This document shows positions 1 through 12,834 of a stretch of 64,000 nucleotides of DNA, one piece after another (the first letter of the stretch is position 1; every line of letters begins with the position of its first letter). A program made the position numbers and the translations under genes. The stretch comes from Excoecaria cochinchinensis (lineage: Eukaryota > Streptophyta > Magnoliopsida > Malpighiales > Euphorbiaceae), in the NCBI GenBank assembly GCA_947683425.1, contig CANTUQ010000101.1, forward strand, positions 28,109,001 to 28,173,000. The letters are read 5' to 3'. The notes under the pieces were generated by a model. That model saw nothing but the letters and a program-made list of their open reading frames with translations. It searched no databases and had not been told where the DNA came from.

Positions 1-2
1 AT

Positions 3-335
3 TATCCAGACAATTCAATGCCTCGAGTTCAGAGCGTGAGAAAGGAAAAACATCCCAACTTTTTCAACAAGCAAAGACAAGGAATTCATCCTGACACTAC
101 AAGACTGGAGCAACATCCCAATTTTTTTACCAAGAGAAGACATGAAAGTCTTCTTGACATTGCAGGACTGCAAAAGCACCCGAAGAATTTCACTAACCAA
201 AGGCAGGAAGCACCTCCTGGCAATTCAGCACAGCAAAGACAGCGAAATTATTCGAATACTTTGAACAGGCCAAAACCTGCACAGCAGCATTATGGTCAGA
301 ACCAGCATATTTGGAGGCCAAAATCTGATGGATAG
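3..335 (+). CDS. 3' terminal exon of a gene entering from the left edge; HESO1-like by position only
   Basis: The frame is open from base 3 to a TAG at 333-335, so this is the last part of a longer coding region whose body lies outside the window. The visible tail is basic, rich in Gln, Asn, His and Pro, and has no domain I recognise. It contains about two and a half copies of a 21-residue repeat built on HPNFF-x-K-x-RQ, ending in IWRPKSDG. The next two genes match the Arabidopsis neighbours PMT11 and BPM3, and the gene before those in Arabidopsis is HESO1, a terminal uridylyltransferase that tails unmethylated small RNAs. The HESO1 assignment is inference from gene order; the visible sequence alone does not prove it. 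Confidence 0.5.
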   Translation, partial: YPDNSMPRVQSVRKEKHPNFFNKQRQGIHPDTTRLEQHPNFFTKRRHESLLDIAGLQKHPKNFTNQRQEAPPGNSAQQRQRNYSNTLNRPKPAQQHYGQNQHIWRPKSDG

Positions 336-1493
336 AAAGTCAGAGGCTTTGAATTTGAACCAATGAAAACAACAGAGTGCCTTTTTTGAAATATTATTGT
401 AGTGCTGTAGTCTAGTACTGCTAGCTCAGAAATATTTTTGAAGATGCATCGCTGCTGCTGCTGCAATTTATTCATGAAAGATTACAAGCTGTTCTTTAAC
501 ATGAAATTGTTTCTATTACCAATTGCCTAGCCTGGTAATGGAGCTCTTTTTCTTGTTTTTCTTTCTATTCAGTTCTTGAAGCTAGCAAATAAACAAGAAG
601 GTTATTTGACTACAGGCCTCTTTCACCCCATGGCTATCTTGATAAGAGTGATGCTATTATTAATTTACCCAAAATAGTCCGATGGTGGACCCTTTTTTTT
701 ATTTTTATTTTTATAGCATAAGGATGCTAGAAGCAATGTAAGGGATGAGATAAAGTGCATATACATCCGGATCATTGGATTAAATGTAGTGTGTGCGGAT
801 GCACATCCGGATCATTCGATTAAATGTAGTGTATAACCACCAGCAATGCAGGGTTCATTAACCAGAAATTTTATTTATTTTATTCTTTTTTTTTTTCTCA
901 CATCCTCGAGCAAGTTTAGGCTCCAAATGCAGTTCATAACAAAATAAAATTTTTAATTTGTTTGTTGTACAGTTCATACTTTGCTAAATACTTCAGAAAT
1001 ATAAGCTAATCAAGTTTCTAGATAGAAGGTCATAGGTTTAGGTTGGTCAAACCATTAACTTATAACTGAAATAATGTAAAAAGAGATGGCTCGTCACATT
1101 CTGAATTGGATAAATGAAACGTACAATTGAAAATGTATGTCTATGTCGATTCAGTAAAGAATAAAACAATACAACTTTGGAGCTACGAGATCGTCGTTAC
1201 AAATTTACACAGCTCTAAAATAGTTTAATCTCCTTTCACCTGCCATCTCTCAGCTGAATTTTCCAGCATATCTGCATCCACATCCACTGCAAGGCAGGAT
1301 CTCAAAACGAAAAAGATGCGCCACCAAAGAATGGTAGTCATCTGCTGGTATAATCATCAGAGAATCGAATGAATTCTTCAATCTGCAATATCTTGTAGTC
1401 GTGTTAAAGAGATGCTACCTCTGTGTCGAATCTATCTGAACTTTACAATCACTTCACAAATGTACACGTTAATGTTTCCCTTATACCAATTGA
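336..1493. other. Intergenic region between two convergent genes
   Basis: This stretch holds the 3' UTRs of the left-edge gene and of the minus-strand methyltransferase. It is AT-rich. I see no coding potential apart from short chance ORFs. A 40-bp tandem duplication lies at 763-842. Confidence 0.6.
763..842. repeat. 40-bp direct tandem duplication
   Basis: Two adjacent copies of a 40-bp unit begin with ACATCCGGATCATT at 763 and 803. They share GATTAAATGTAGTGT and differ at a few positions. No gene overlaps the unit. Confidence 0.75.
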
Positions 1494-4400
1494 TTAAGGA
1501 TGCAAGAGGCGCTTGTCACACGCCAGAATCCTGTAACTCGCATGTGGACCCTCAGATGTATCGTGCAATAATACATGCCAACCCATGGCCTTTGCCGTTT
1601 CTTGAAGTTCATCCATGACATCAAGTGAGTCGCGAATGTACACTCGACCACCAGGTCTCAGAATGCGATCCATCTCAAGCATAATGGTAGAGATATTACA
1701 TCTGATGCAAAGTGACAAAAAAAAAAATATTAGCAAAGCACCACCATGATCTATTATTAAATCACAAGATTTCTACTATGCGCATAAAGAGTGAGAAATA
1801 CCTTTTCTTTTCAACAGAAAACAGGCCAGCAGCATGCAATAAGTCATAGGTTCTTGGGTATGTATCAAATGATTCACACCTGACAAATTTGAGGCAACAT
1901 TACCAAACACAGAAACTCATTCGACTATGTTAAAATGCCAAATCATAAGAAATTTATATACAGCAATACGAGCATTTATTATAGATGACTAATAAAACAC
2001 CAAGACTTTTTAATTGGCTTATGAAATAATGTGTGAATGAAGAAACCTTGTCCGTGTTGAACAATTTTCAAAAGTGATGCTAATTTCAAATGTGAATTGT
2101 TTATCCCATGGAGAAGCCGCTCCATAATCTCCAGTTAGTCAAAATTTTGAACTCGTATCCCATAGGAGATTACTCAGACATTCATAGTTCGTTCTGTCCC
2201 ACAAGCCAAATAAAGCCTAAGATATAAGTAGTATGCACACAATAGAGAGAGCAAGAATGTTAAAAGTATCATTCATATGCATCAATCATTTGTATAAATT
2301 ATTATAATATCTAAAAGGGGAATCCAAGCAGGTAAAATTGTTGGGCAATCAATGTTTAGATTAGTACCAATCGTGCATAACTCCAATAAGTCCACGATCG
2401 TATATCACAGGCAAGGTGTTGGGACCACTAATAGGCACCACGTTCATCACCCAGCTATCAAATTGATGATCAAGTAGCGCAGCTGCAAATCTACCAATAA
2501 ATAAATGTACGCAGACTGAGATTTGAGAAAATTTAATAGAAAATAGCAATTGATAACTGCGACACAAGATGAAGTCCAAATACAATACCCTCCAAAGCCA
2601 GCTCTCATGTCCAATACATTTCTTAATTTAAGTTTCTTCCAATGCCAAGCACGCACATAACCATCAATTATTCCAGACCAGTATTTTGATTCTGCCTTGA
2701 ATAGCTCTTTTCTGGATATGTAAGCATCCATGTGTATGCTCTGGAGCCTATCAGGAGGAATGTGCAGACGGGCAGGCCATCTAGTAACATTTGCCCCATA
2801 TCCATTTTCTGGAAGTCGAGATATGCAAGCCTTCAACTCAACATACCTTAAAAAATAGCACTTCATGAGAAGAATACGCTAAGCAAGCTTTGGAACCTTA
2901 TTAAGGAAAATGAACAACTGGTGATAGTGTCCCAACAAGCATATGGACCTAAGAAGTTTATGAATGTTTAGGTGTGGGGAAATGTACTTCCATTCTGATC
3001 CCAGTATAGCATTCATTTATAGAAACTCATTTAATCTATCAAACAGATTCTCTACAATAGAGTTAAGCTGCTAAATGAAATGACTAGCTTTCTCAGTCTA
3101 CCCAATTCAATAACAAAACTAGAAGCGAAACATTTGAACCCACATGTCTGTTATCTTACTTCTCTCTGAAACAGCATTTTCTTCCAAGGTAATCTGTCAA
3201 AAAGCAGGAGATTCTCTATTGAACATCATAATCATGGTTTCAGGAGTTTTCCTCTTGCTTCTAGTCTTTTTCTTTACATGTTTCTTTTTACTCTACTGTC
3301 AAAATATGCTTACAAAAAGTCAGATTAAACCCTAGTTTTATTCCTATGTACCTGTACTCATATAAAAAATGTGTTTCAGCAAAGGATAATATGTTCACAA
3401 CATCAGAAAAACTGACAGAAATTACCAAACATTATCAGGATCATCATCTGGATCACACAGTGGAGGTTTTGTTCCTGTTTCACGGTTCAGATAGCACCTG
3501 TTGTTTATCGGTTTTTGCCATATTGCAATATATCCCTCTTTCTTAACAAGCGTCCAGCAAAGACGAGTGGTAAGGTTAAGCATCTCTGAAAATAGCCACA
3601 GGCAAAAGTAAGTAATCAAACTAGTGTAATTGTAAACAAATGGTATAAAGAACAGGTGATTAGGCAACAAATACTTCCATATCTGTATCAGGATAAAAGA
3701 GAGCTAGCAATTGTCATATGAAGAAGTAATTAAAGTATATCAGTTGCATAACTGATATAGGGTCAAAGAAAGTAGAAGGGCACATCATCTCTGGTGCCTA
3801 AGGGAAGAGGGGAGAAGGAGGGTTACTGACTCAATGCAATGGTCTCTCAATTAATTGCAATTGATTACTAGGGAATAAAAAATAAATAAATACCTTCCCA
3901 CTGTTCCTCTAGAATTTGCTCATGCTTATAAACCGGCTGTGCTGCCCAAGCAAAGTATCCCCCTGCCCGAAGCATCCTATTGACCTCAAGGAGCAAGATT
4001 CCATCTTCATCAGAGTGTTTGAGAGGCAAAGCAAATTAGAATCCATGCCATAATAAAGAATAAAATAAGACCAAACAACTTATTTACACTTTTTCAATGC
4101 AAATATACAGTAACAAAATCTTGCCAGGAATATTGTAGTCCTGAAAAATTTGTGGATTTTTCATGTGGAGTAGGATAGGCGTAAAGGAAAAGGCTCATGA
4201 TCACAAAAACACAGTATTCAGAACACCAACAGGTTTACCACTTCTGGAAAAGATGTGATGCTTCCAACGTATAACATGGTACTTTATTCTGTTATTTATC
4301 AAGGCTTGTTACTGAAACTAGGAACCAAATATACTAAGACGTACCATCACGAGTCCAATTGATTCTACATCTAGAACAATGTATTATTTCAAAGGCTTGA

Positions 4401-5812
4401 CTTGGATATAACAAACGGTGAGTAGCAAATGCAGCCACCATTGCAGGTACACCGCGCTCAAGAGCAAACTGAATTTGGTTTTCGTGGACATCCTTGGGGG
4501 CAACTGACATAGTTAACACGTTCCTTGTTACTAAGTATGCGCCAAAACTTGCCACGCCACATCCAACATCCAGAACAACTCGAGTATGACTACCAAAAGC
4601 AATATCAGGTATCATCTGTGCACACAAATTATGACATATTCAACATCAATCAGACAGGACACATTCCCAGTTTTACTTTTCCTTCATAGAAAAACATGGA
4701 GCCAAAAATTCATCACCTTAGCAATCTGATTCAAGTATTGATCTGCCCCATGTATGAACTGTGTACCGCCACCAGGAAACTTAAACTTGTCTTTCTCTTT
4801 GGAAATCCAGTTTTGGCCTCCTTTATCTTCAACTAAACGTGAGTGAGGAACATTACTATACCATACCTGTAATGAAGTAGCATGTCTTATTAAGAGAATT
4901 CCAATTAAAAAGTAAAATGTAATCGGATAATTCATTGCTTCTCGACATCTAGTGGCTTAAACCGCGCCAAAAATGGAGGATAAACGAATTCTACGAGATT
5001 ACCATAAGCATAAAAATTTCAGAACTTTGAGAACAATTTTATTATTTCCAAACAGAAACCTATTTGAGACCGCTAAAAGCACGATAACTTCTTCTATTTC
5101 CCACCATTTTTCAACAAAAGAACAAACAGTAAAGCGTTAATACCTCATCACGACTCTTTGGCCATGGAATAGGCTGCCGGTAACCTTTTGGCGGCGGGAC
5201 CAAGCAATTCAATCCTTTCCCTTCCTGGGGACAATGCCGCTCAAATCTTTCCCCTCTCTCCGTAGACTTCAAAGCTTTAATCGCCTTCACATTATCCAAA
5301 CACGGAATATACTCTCTCATGCTCTGTGGACAAAGTTCAAACCTTTTCACTCTAACTTTAACATCCTTCTCTCCGCTCTCAACTCCAGTATCATTCCCCC
5401 AACTCTCCACAAGCTCCGGATCGAACTGCCCCACCTCAAAATCATCGCTCATTTTCCCATCGCTATCAATAATCCCAAACGTCCTATTCGAATCCGACGG
5501 TGGAGAAGAAGATTGATCCGTTGGCGGTGGTATTGAATCCGTTGGGGATGGAATTGGAGCCAAGGCTAACGTCTTGTCAGGCAGAGTTTGAGATTGATTT
5601 TGAGCTATTAGCTCAGTGATGTTAAAGGACTTATTGAAGTTTGGCGAAATGGAAATGGAGCTTTGTGGGGTAGAAAAGAAGATTAGTTGCTGATACCCAT
5701 TAGAGGACCAGTGCTTGCCCAAGTAAAAGAAAGTAATCGAGAGTAAAACGAAGGCTGTGATCTTAAGTGCAACTGGGTTTTTGAAGAGATCCACATTGGT
5801 GAGAGGTTTCAT
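1494..5812 (-). CDS. PMT11: Probable S-adenosylmethionine methyltransferase, PMT11/PMT12 type (nine exons)
   Basis: Exons on the minus strand are 5812-5144, 4866-4717, 4615-4345, 4004-3894, 3585-3426, 2846-2589, 2490-2368, 1879-1802 and 1701-1494. All introns have GT-AG ends and the exons sum to 2028 nt, giving 675 residues. The protein is a type II membrane protein. A short basic N-terminus precedes one membrane segment (about residues 14-33), then a Ser/Pro-rich stem, then the DUF248/Methyltransf_29 domain. Motif I, VLDVGCGVASFGAYL, lies near residue 286. Other family signatures are HCSRCRINWTRDDG, LRNVLDMRAGFGGFAAAL and LLEMDRILRPGGR. The family acts in the Golgi, and the relative QUA2 is needed for pectin methylesterification. 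The substrate of PMT11/12 is not known to me. The upstream neighbour is a divergent BPM gene. The symbol rests on motif likeness and gene order. Confidence 0.9.
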
Positions 5813-7096
5813 GGCTGAATTTGAAAGTACAGTGTGAAAGTTTAGATCTTGGATCTGTGATTTTTATGGGTTTTTGATGAACAGATTAGAAAGGTTTCGG
5901 TTTAAGAGATTGAGTGATCATTTAACTGAGTAATTTTAGTATTAGGAACTGGTTAGCTTGGGTGTGAGGTAAAGAGTGAAGAGTGATTTGAGAGTTAAGA
6001 GAAGTTCCGTATCGATGGTGGAGACGTGGTTGATCCGGTGAGGTAATTGATTAAAAATAGAAGAATGAGGAATGCTGGAGTTACTTGTAATAGCATACAA
6101 CTACTTGAGATCTATATATTGATTTGTTTATTTGTTGGTGTGATTAAAGGAGTTGGATGGAATTGGCTTATTAAGCTATAACATTAATTTTTGCTATTTA
6201 TAAAAATTGAAATTTAAAATTGTACTTTAAAAAAAATAAATGTTTAATCATTTAAATCATTATTTTGCAATAAATATTATTTATCTAGATAATTCATTTA
6301 TCTAATATATTAGACAATTTTAGATTTTAGTGGTCTACTTTTATAAATTTTTATAGTATATTATTACCTTATTATTTAATTATTTTTATAAGGTATATGG
6401 GTGCCCGGCCCGACTAAATCCAATTTTTAAAGAACTGGGGCTTAGACAGAAAGAAAAAGTTTGCAGGCCCAAATAGGCCCGGGTCAGCCCTGGACCGGCC
6501 CATGGATAACCGGCTTTATTCCCTTGAGAAAAATTTAGAAGGAATCTGAAACCAACCCAGCCCACCAAAATGTACGGCAGAGCCCACAAATTGACAAAAC
6601 CATCCAATCTATTAATCTAACGTAAAAAGCTCTCTCTATTTGATATCTGCCACCTAAAAATTTCATTCTCTTTCACTTTTAGTTTTAATTAACTCTCCTC
6701 CTTTCTCTCTTTCGTTTCTAGACCCCCGTCGTCACTCAATCTCATCTTTATTTGTCCAGTTACCCTTTAATCTATTGCAATTGCTATAATTGGGTCTATA
6801 AATTCTCTGCAATTCCTTCTTTTCATTCTACTCTTGTTCTCTATTACCCAAAATTTTCATGAATTTGGTTTTAGGGTTTCCGTAAGCTTCGAGAACCCTA
6901 TGATCCGGTGAATTTTCTCTATTCGTAAAATTCAGCATCACCGGCCTTAAACCCTGTATCCAATGGTCAATTTTACAGCAGCGGCAGCATTTTAAGGTTC
7001 GCTTAATTGTCAATTTCGTAGCAATTTCATTAATTTGGACCGATTAGGAGTACGGTTTTTGTTTTCTTGCGGAGAATCGTGGAGTTCGATGAGAGC
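5813..7096. promoter_or_regulatory. Divergent intergenic region between the PMT and BPM genes
   Basis: This 1.3-kb region separates the two start codons and must contain both promoters and both 5' UTRs. A GC-richer island at about 6400-6510 carries site-II-like GGCCCA motifs at 6466-6471 and 6497-6502, which are binding sites for TCP factors in many housekeeping promoters. A telo-box-like TTTTAGGGTTT lies at 6869-6879 in the probable BPM leader. No TATA box can be assigned with confidence. The motif functions are inferred from known plant promoters. Confidence 0.45.
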
Positions 7097-10000
7097 ATGG
7101 GTGATTTGAAGGCTGATATCGATAAGGAATCTTGTTCTAGGTCAGTAAACGAGACGGTGAATGGGTCGCACCAGTTTACGATAAAGGGTTATTCATTGGC
7201 AAAAGGGATGGGACCTGGGAAGTGCATATCGAGTGATATTTTCACGGTGGGTGGTTACGATTGGGCTATATACTTTTACCCAGATGGTAAAAACCCAGAG
7301 GATAGCTCCGCATATGTTTCCGTGTTTATCGCGTTGGCCAGTGAGGGAACGGACGTCAGAGCTTTGTTCGAGTTGACGTTGATGGATCAGAGCGGAAGTG
7401 GGAAGCACAAAGTGCATAGCCACTTTGATCGGGCGCTGGAGAGCGGTCCGTACACCCTCAAGTATAGAGGGAGCATGTGGTATTTTTCTTTCCTTTCATC
7501 TGACCTTTTATTTTGAGTTAATCTTGGATTTTCAGAAATGTGTTCTTAGTTTTCTGCAAGAGTAGTTATGGAGTAGTGGTTATTGGTTTTGGAGAGTTTA
7601 TTTTTGAGGTTGAGGTTATAGATAAAGTGGATTTGGCATGTTGCTATGTTTCATTGAATTGTTGCACACGACCACTGCTGCCATAATGATATAGCTGCCA
7701 TTGTCAGGATATGTGTTTCTGTTAAGTACATCTGTGTTGGGCTTTAGTTGCAAACCAAGTATTGAATTTGGTGTATTTGACAGCTTGTTTGTTTGGAATT
7801 GATGGTTGAATACATATTCTAGGATCTTGATTCGGTTCCTAGTACTCTTTATGGACGTACCTAGAGTTTGAGTCTTGCATTTACTAATTTACAGTGGGAT
7901 TTTGTTTGCTATTAGGCTCACTGATCAAAGGAGATACCCCAATATGTGGCCCAATAAATAGAGTCCATTTAGCCTTGTAATGAATAAATCTCCCATTTAA
8001 TAAAAATAAGGTTGATCTGGGAATAACTTCTTATTCCAGAGGAAGCTCATTTGAATGACTGTTGAACTTACTTCCTTAAAAAATTGCTGGTATTATGCGT
8101 CATAGTGCTTTTGATTGATTACTTAAAGCACTTGAGACTTTGTCCTTATGGAGCAATCTGATGATGCGATTCTGTTCCCATTAACTGAAGGGGTGTATTG
8201 GTATGTTATGACTAGATAGTCTGTCTTAAATTTTTGTATAACTTTAGTATGCAATAAATATGTTCAATATCCACCTTGACATTTGTTACTGTGCCCCCCT
8301 TATGTGTTGACTTCTTAAAAGTTTAGGTCCTTTTTTTCATTTGGGGGTGTGCGTGTATGCATTGTGGTGTGCAGATGGGACTGTGTTTACAGTGGACAAC
8401 TTCTTGTGTCTACCCTTTAGATTGTTTTTCTGTTCAATTTGTTGCACAGGGGTTACAAGCGTTTCTTTAGAAGAGCAACTCTAGAAAATTCGGATTACAT
8501 AAAGGACGATTGCCTAGTCATGAACTGCACTGTTGGAGTTGTTAGAACTCGTCTTGAAGGACCAAAACAATATTCTATTCCTGTTCCACCTTCAGACATG
8601 GGTCAGGGTCTTAAGGACCTTTTAGATTCTGAAGTTGGCTGCGACGTTGTTTTCCAGGTTGGGGATGAAACTTTCAGAGCCCATAAATTGATACTTGCTG
8701 CACGTTCCCCTGTTTTCAGAGCCCAGTTTTTTGGACTTGTTGGGGATCCTAAATTAGATGAAGTAGTTGTGAAGGAGATTGACCCAACAATTTTCAAGGT
8801 AAGCATCTTGTCATTCTCTCTCGTTATCTTCATAATTATCATCTAGCATCTTTGGTAAGTAGGACATTTGAACTTGAGACGGTTTATAATATACATATTG
8901 TACGCATGCCTATACTTTTTGGAAACCTGCTGGTTTGCAACTGAGCTATATCTATGTCAAGGATGTGCATGCACTAATACTAAGTAATTCAAATTTTCTC
9001 AGTGCCCTGGAGATTTATCCAGACTGTGATAACAATTTTTTCATTCTTCCTGTAAGCTTTTGAACGATTCCCAAATGCATTTTCTTTCAGATTTTTTTGG
9101 CTTGTAAAAGACTTTTTTGACCCAAATTTTGGCAATGGAGTCTTTCCAATATGATAAAAAGCGGCAGTATATATTAGCAAGGTCTTAATAATGTGCTATG
9201 TAAACCGTATTAGACAAGTCCTAGTAATGTGCCTATGTAATTGTGATATTTTTGCTATATGGAGTCCTTGTAGCTGGTGCTGTAGCCTGAACTGAAGGTA
9301 ACTTTCAGCTAAGAGCTAATTGTGATTTTAGGTTCTCCATTTGGTTTTTTCCTTCATTCTCTCATTTTTTATGCTTGAATACATTATTGAAAACTCATCT
9401 ATTCATATTGTCACTAAATAACCCAAATAAACACGTGGAGAGATTCTGGAAATCATATTTGTCTTCAGCTGATTATGCTCATCTATATGCCACTTTAAGT
9501 AGACTCTCTGATCTGGTGCATTATCTGTATCATTTAGATGAATTTGTGTACAGCTCTCAGCTAGAGTTTTTATTTTTATTTATTTTTTTTCTCAATCTCG
9601 AAATCCTTAATTATGCGGTGTTTTGACTTAAGTGGTTGCTTCAACTGTTTTTACAGGCTATGCTCCTTTTTATTTACACAGACAGGCTTCCTGGTGCACA
9701 TGAAATTACGGGCACAACTTCTATGTGTACATCCACCAACATGGTGCAGCATTTATTGGCAGCTGCTGACCTTTACAATTTAGATCGATTGAAATTGTTA
9801 TGTGAATCAAAATTGTGTGAGGAACTTAATGCTGAGACAGTGGCGACTACCCTTGCATTAGCTGAGCAGCATCAGTGTTCACAACTCAAGGCCATCTGTT
9901 TGAAATTTGCGGCAAATCCTGCAAACTTGGGAGGTGCGTGTTGTTCGTAGATACTGAGCATTGGCATTGGTTCAGGTTATGTCAACCTCAGTGTTTGGAT

Positions 10001-11749
10001 TGTTTAATATGTAGATCATAAAAGAGATTTCTTTTGCATACCTGCATAGTTAATATGCCCAATGGATTAAAAGGGTTTGATATGGCTTTGCTTTTGTGAT
10101 GTGCATCATTTAATATTTTAGGAGTAGTAAACCATGGGACTACTTTCATATGAATATACTCAGTAAACCCTTAGTGTCAATTTCTTTCTTTAATTTTGCT
10201 TTTATTTTTCTTTATTAAAAGGGTCATACTTGTGTGACTTTGTGGAAACTTATATCTACTCGCCTGAAAGAGACTAATTATCATAGAAGGGGAAGATAAG
10301 GGATGTGTATGTTTTTTATTGGTCCATATGGTATCATAGACAGATATATTTAATAACATTGAGCAATTTAACTCAAGTAAGGGTTAATCTGAAATAGATT
10401 GGTGCCAGTATTAGCATATATACCGATTTAGAAGAAAACTTGTGCATGAATTGTTCAAACCCAAGCCAGTTATTTACTGCCAAGGACGGACAGACTGCAG
10501 AAATTCTAAAACTAGCTCAGCCATTTATGTATGTAGCAACTGATTCCATTGATTGATGATGAGAGTTACTTTCTTGTTTTCTCAAGGATACTCATCTTTG
10601 TTAAATCTCTATGTCCTCTCAATGAGAAGACAGCATGCATAAGAATAATGGGACTTTTAGGGTGAAGGAAATTAGCTGAGATAAAAGGGAAAATTGGGGG
10701 AAGGTATTGATATAGACAACAGGTTCTCGCATGCATTGTGCTGGCTGTGAAAATTATTAAGACTATATCAGGTGGTGTGACGTGAAATTGATGTGAATAG
10801 CATTCCTGAATGAGAGATTGAATTAGTTGGCCTTGTGTATGGAGTGAAGTTTTTCTGGTCAATTAGATAATGAGGAGAGGGGGGAAGTTTGCTTTAGAAG
10901 GCGTGGGGGAGACAAGGTATAGCTGGTGTTATAATGCATGGGAGATAAGAGAATCTACAAGATTTTGAATCTTAAACTTTATAAATTAGGTGTTGTGCCG
11001 GGTTGGGTTTGGCCAGTTTGTCTGTCACATTCTGGTAGTATGGAATAGTTTATTCTGCTTATAGAAAATAAGTCTGGAACATTAGGCAATTCTTGCTATT
11101 CTTGATAGAGAAGTGATTGAGAACTGCCATTTTCAGTGTAGTGTGTACAGCTGGCCTAGCTATTTATTTTCCCAGAATTTCTGAGCCCAGGGAATTGGTT
11201 TTGGCCTTGACTGGAGTTTGTTTTCTTGTCTTTATTGGACTTTAGGAACAAGTCTCATCTTTCTTGATCTGAGGTCTTGGCTGTGCTTTGTGTGGAGTTT
11301 GGATTTGGGCTTGTAAATCATACTAGGTGCCAGTCTGTTGGTTATCTTCTACAATTCTAATTGGTACGTAGTTGTGCACCAGGATTGATGCGTTTCCTTC
11401 ATTTTATCCTAAATGTGTGACACAACAACCAGATAAAACTGTCTTCATCTATGTAGGTTTCCCTTTGTCTTGTGCATATTCCTATCTTGTACAGTGTAGT
11501 AGGTACTGATTATCTTTTCACTGTTTCGCAGCGGTAATGCAGTCAGAAGGGTTTCGGCATTTGGAAGAGAGCTGCCCTTCGTTGTTGTGCGAGATGCTAA
11601 AGGCATTTGCATCAGGGGATGAGAACTCGAACCAACTATCGAGTCGGAAGAGGAGTGGGAGCAGCATATATGGACTAGATCTAGCTGCAGATGGGGGTCA
11701 AGCAGAATCGGGAAATCCCAACGCCAGGCGCGTGAGGAGGAGGTTTTAA
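7097..11749 (+). CDS. BPM3: BTB/POZ and MATH domain protein (BPM), CUL3 ubiquitin-ligase adaptor (four exons)
   Basis: Exons are 7097-7479, 8450-8798, 9657-9933 and 11532-11749, all with GT-AG introns, giving 1227 nt and 408 residues. The start was set at the ATG of MGDLKAD; the open frame extends upstream only to non-ATG codons. The MATH domain covers about residues 22-155 (VNGSHQFTIKGYSLAKGMG, SHFDRALESGPYTLKYRGSMW). The BTB domain follows from about 190 (CDVVFQVGDETFRAHKLIL), then a BACK-like helical part and a basic tail ARRVRRRF that may be a nuclear signal. In this family the BTB domain binds CUL3 and the MATH domain binds substrates such as AP2/ERF, HB6 and MYB factors. The last intron (9934-11531) is long. 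Position beside a PMT11-like gene supports BPM3 rather than BPM1/2. Confidence 0.92.
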
Positions 11750-12834
11750 GTTGTATATACTGTTATGTTCTATGGAAGGAGAGCAAGGATAGTGGTTATG
11801 GCAGATCTTAGCCGGTATTATATTTGTATGTTGGGTTTGGTGTTTCCTGAAATTGGAGGGAGGAAAGAAAATATGAAGCGTGGTTATCCAGTCGGTGATG
11901 GAACTAACGGAGAAAGAATGACAGCTTGCTTTGTCAAAGAAACTTAATTTGGTAGATGGAAATAGGATGTAATCAAAATGGTAACATAATTAATTGCAAT
12001 TGTATGGCAATTAGCATGATTTTGTGTAGTTTAACGAAACAATTTAGTGCGCATATGATCGTCATTAACAAATGCAAGCTCATTTTCGTGTTAAAACTGG
12101 GAACCAACGTATTCATGATGATTAGTTTGTTTATACAAAAAATCCTGTTTTCATAAGTCTTACCATATACGAATTGCAAGGAGGGTTTGTTGCCTTTTCA
12201 ATTTCTTTTGTTGTATGAAGTTTCTACTACTCAACAGTTGTTTACATCCACAAATGATTATGTTTTGAATCGTTACAAAAATAATTTATTGTGCTAAGTT
12301 TTCCGGATGATTATAAATTGTTTCCCTCCCAATGTATTGTTGTGCGTTAACAATTCAAAATAAAATATATTTTTGAACGATTAATTAGCTCTTAACGTTT
12401 AATATTTCCTTTGACAATCTAGTCATTCCTTCAGAATTTCTGTTCGAATGTGATGTTGAAACCTTGTTTTAGAACTATTATCACTACTAAATATTCTTGT
12501 TCTTATTCTTCTTCTTCCTCTTATTATTTTCAAGTTCATGAAAAAATAAAGTGATGTTAGATTAATTATTTCTTGCAATAATGATTTGGATTAATTTTCA
12601 TTTCATTGAATTTCGGATATTATTATTATTATTATTATTATTACTTAAAAAGAACAAAAAAATGATGAAATATTCTAATTCTATACTTACCTATTGAAAT
12701 AATATTAAGAATAGAGAAAATTGATATGAAATCTCTAAATTAATTGAACAGTACAGTAAATACAATTCGTAACTATTCATTCACCTTCTAGTATACTATG
12801 CACTTGTGCAAATACAACTAAAAAAAACAGACAA
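11750..12834. other. Intergenic region between BPM and the DUF7722-type gene
   Basis: It contains the BPM 3' UTR, a (TTA)n run near 12617-12643 and AT-rich DNA. I see no supported gene. Confidence 0.55.

Noticed and set aside
10566..10862. Minus-strand ORF in the last BPM intron
   Set aside because: Lies wholly inside a supported intron and has no recognisable domain.
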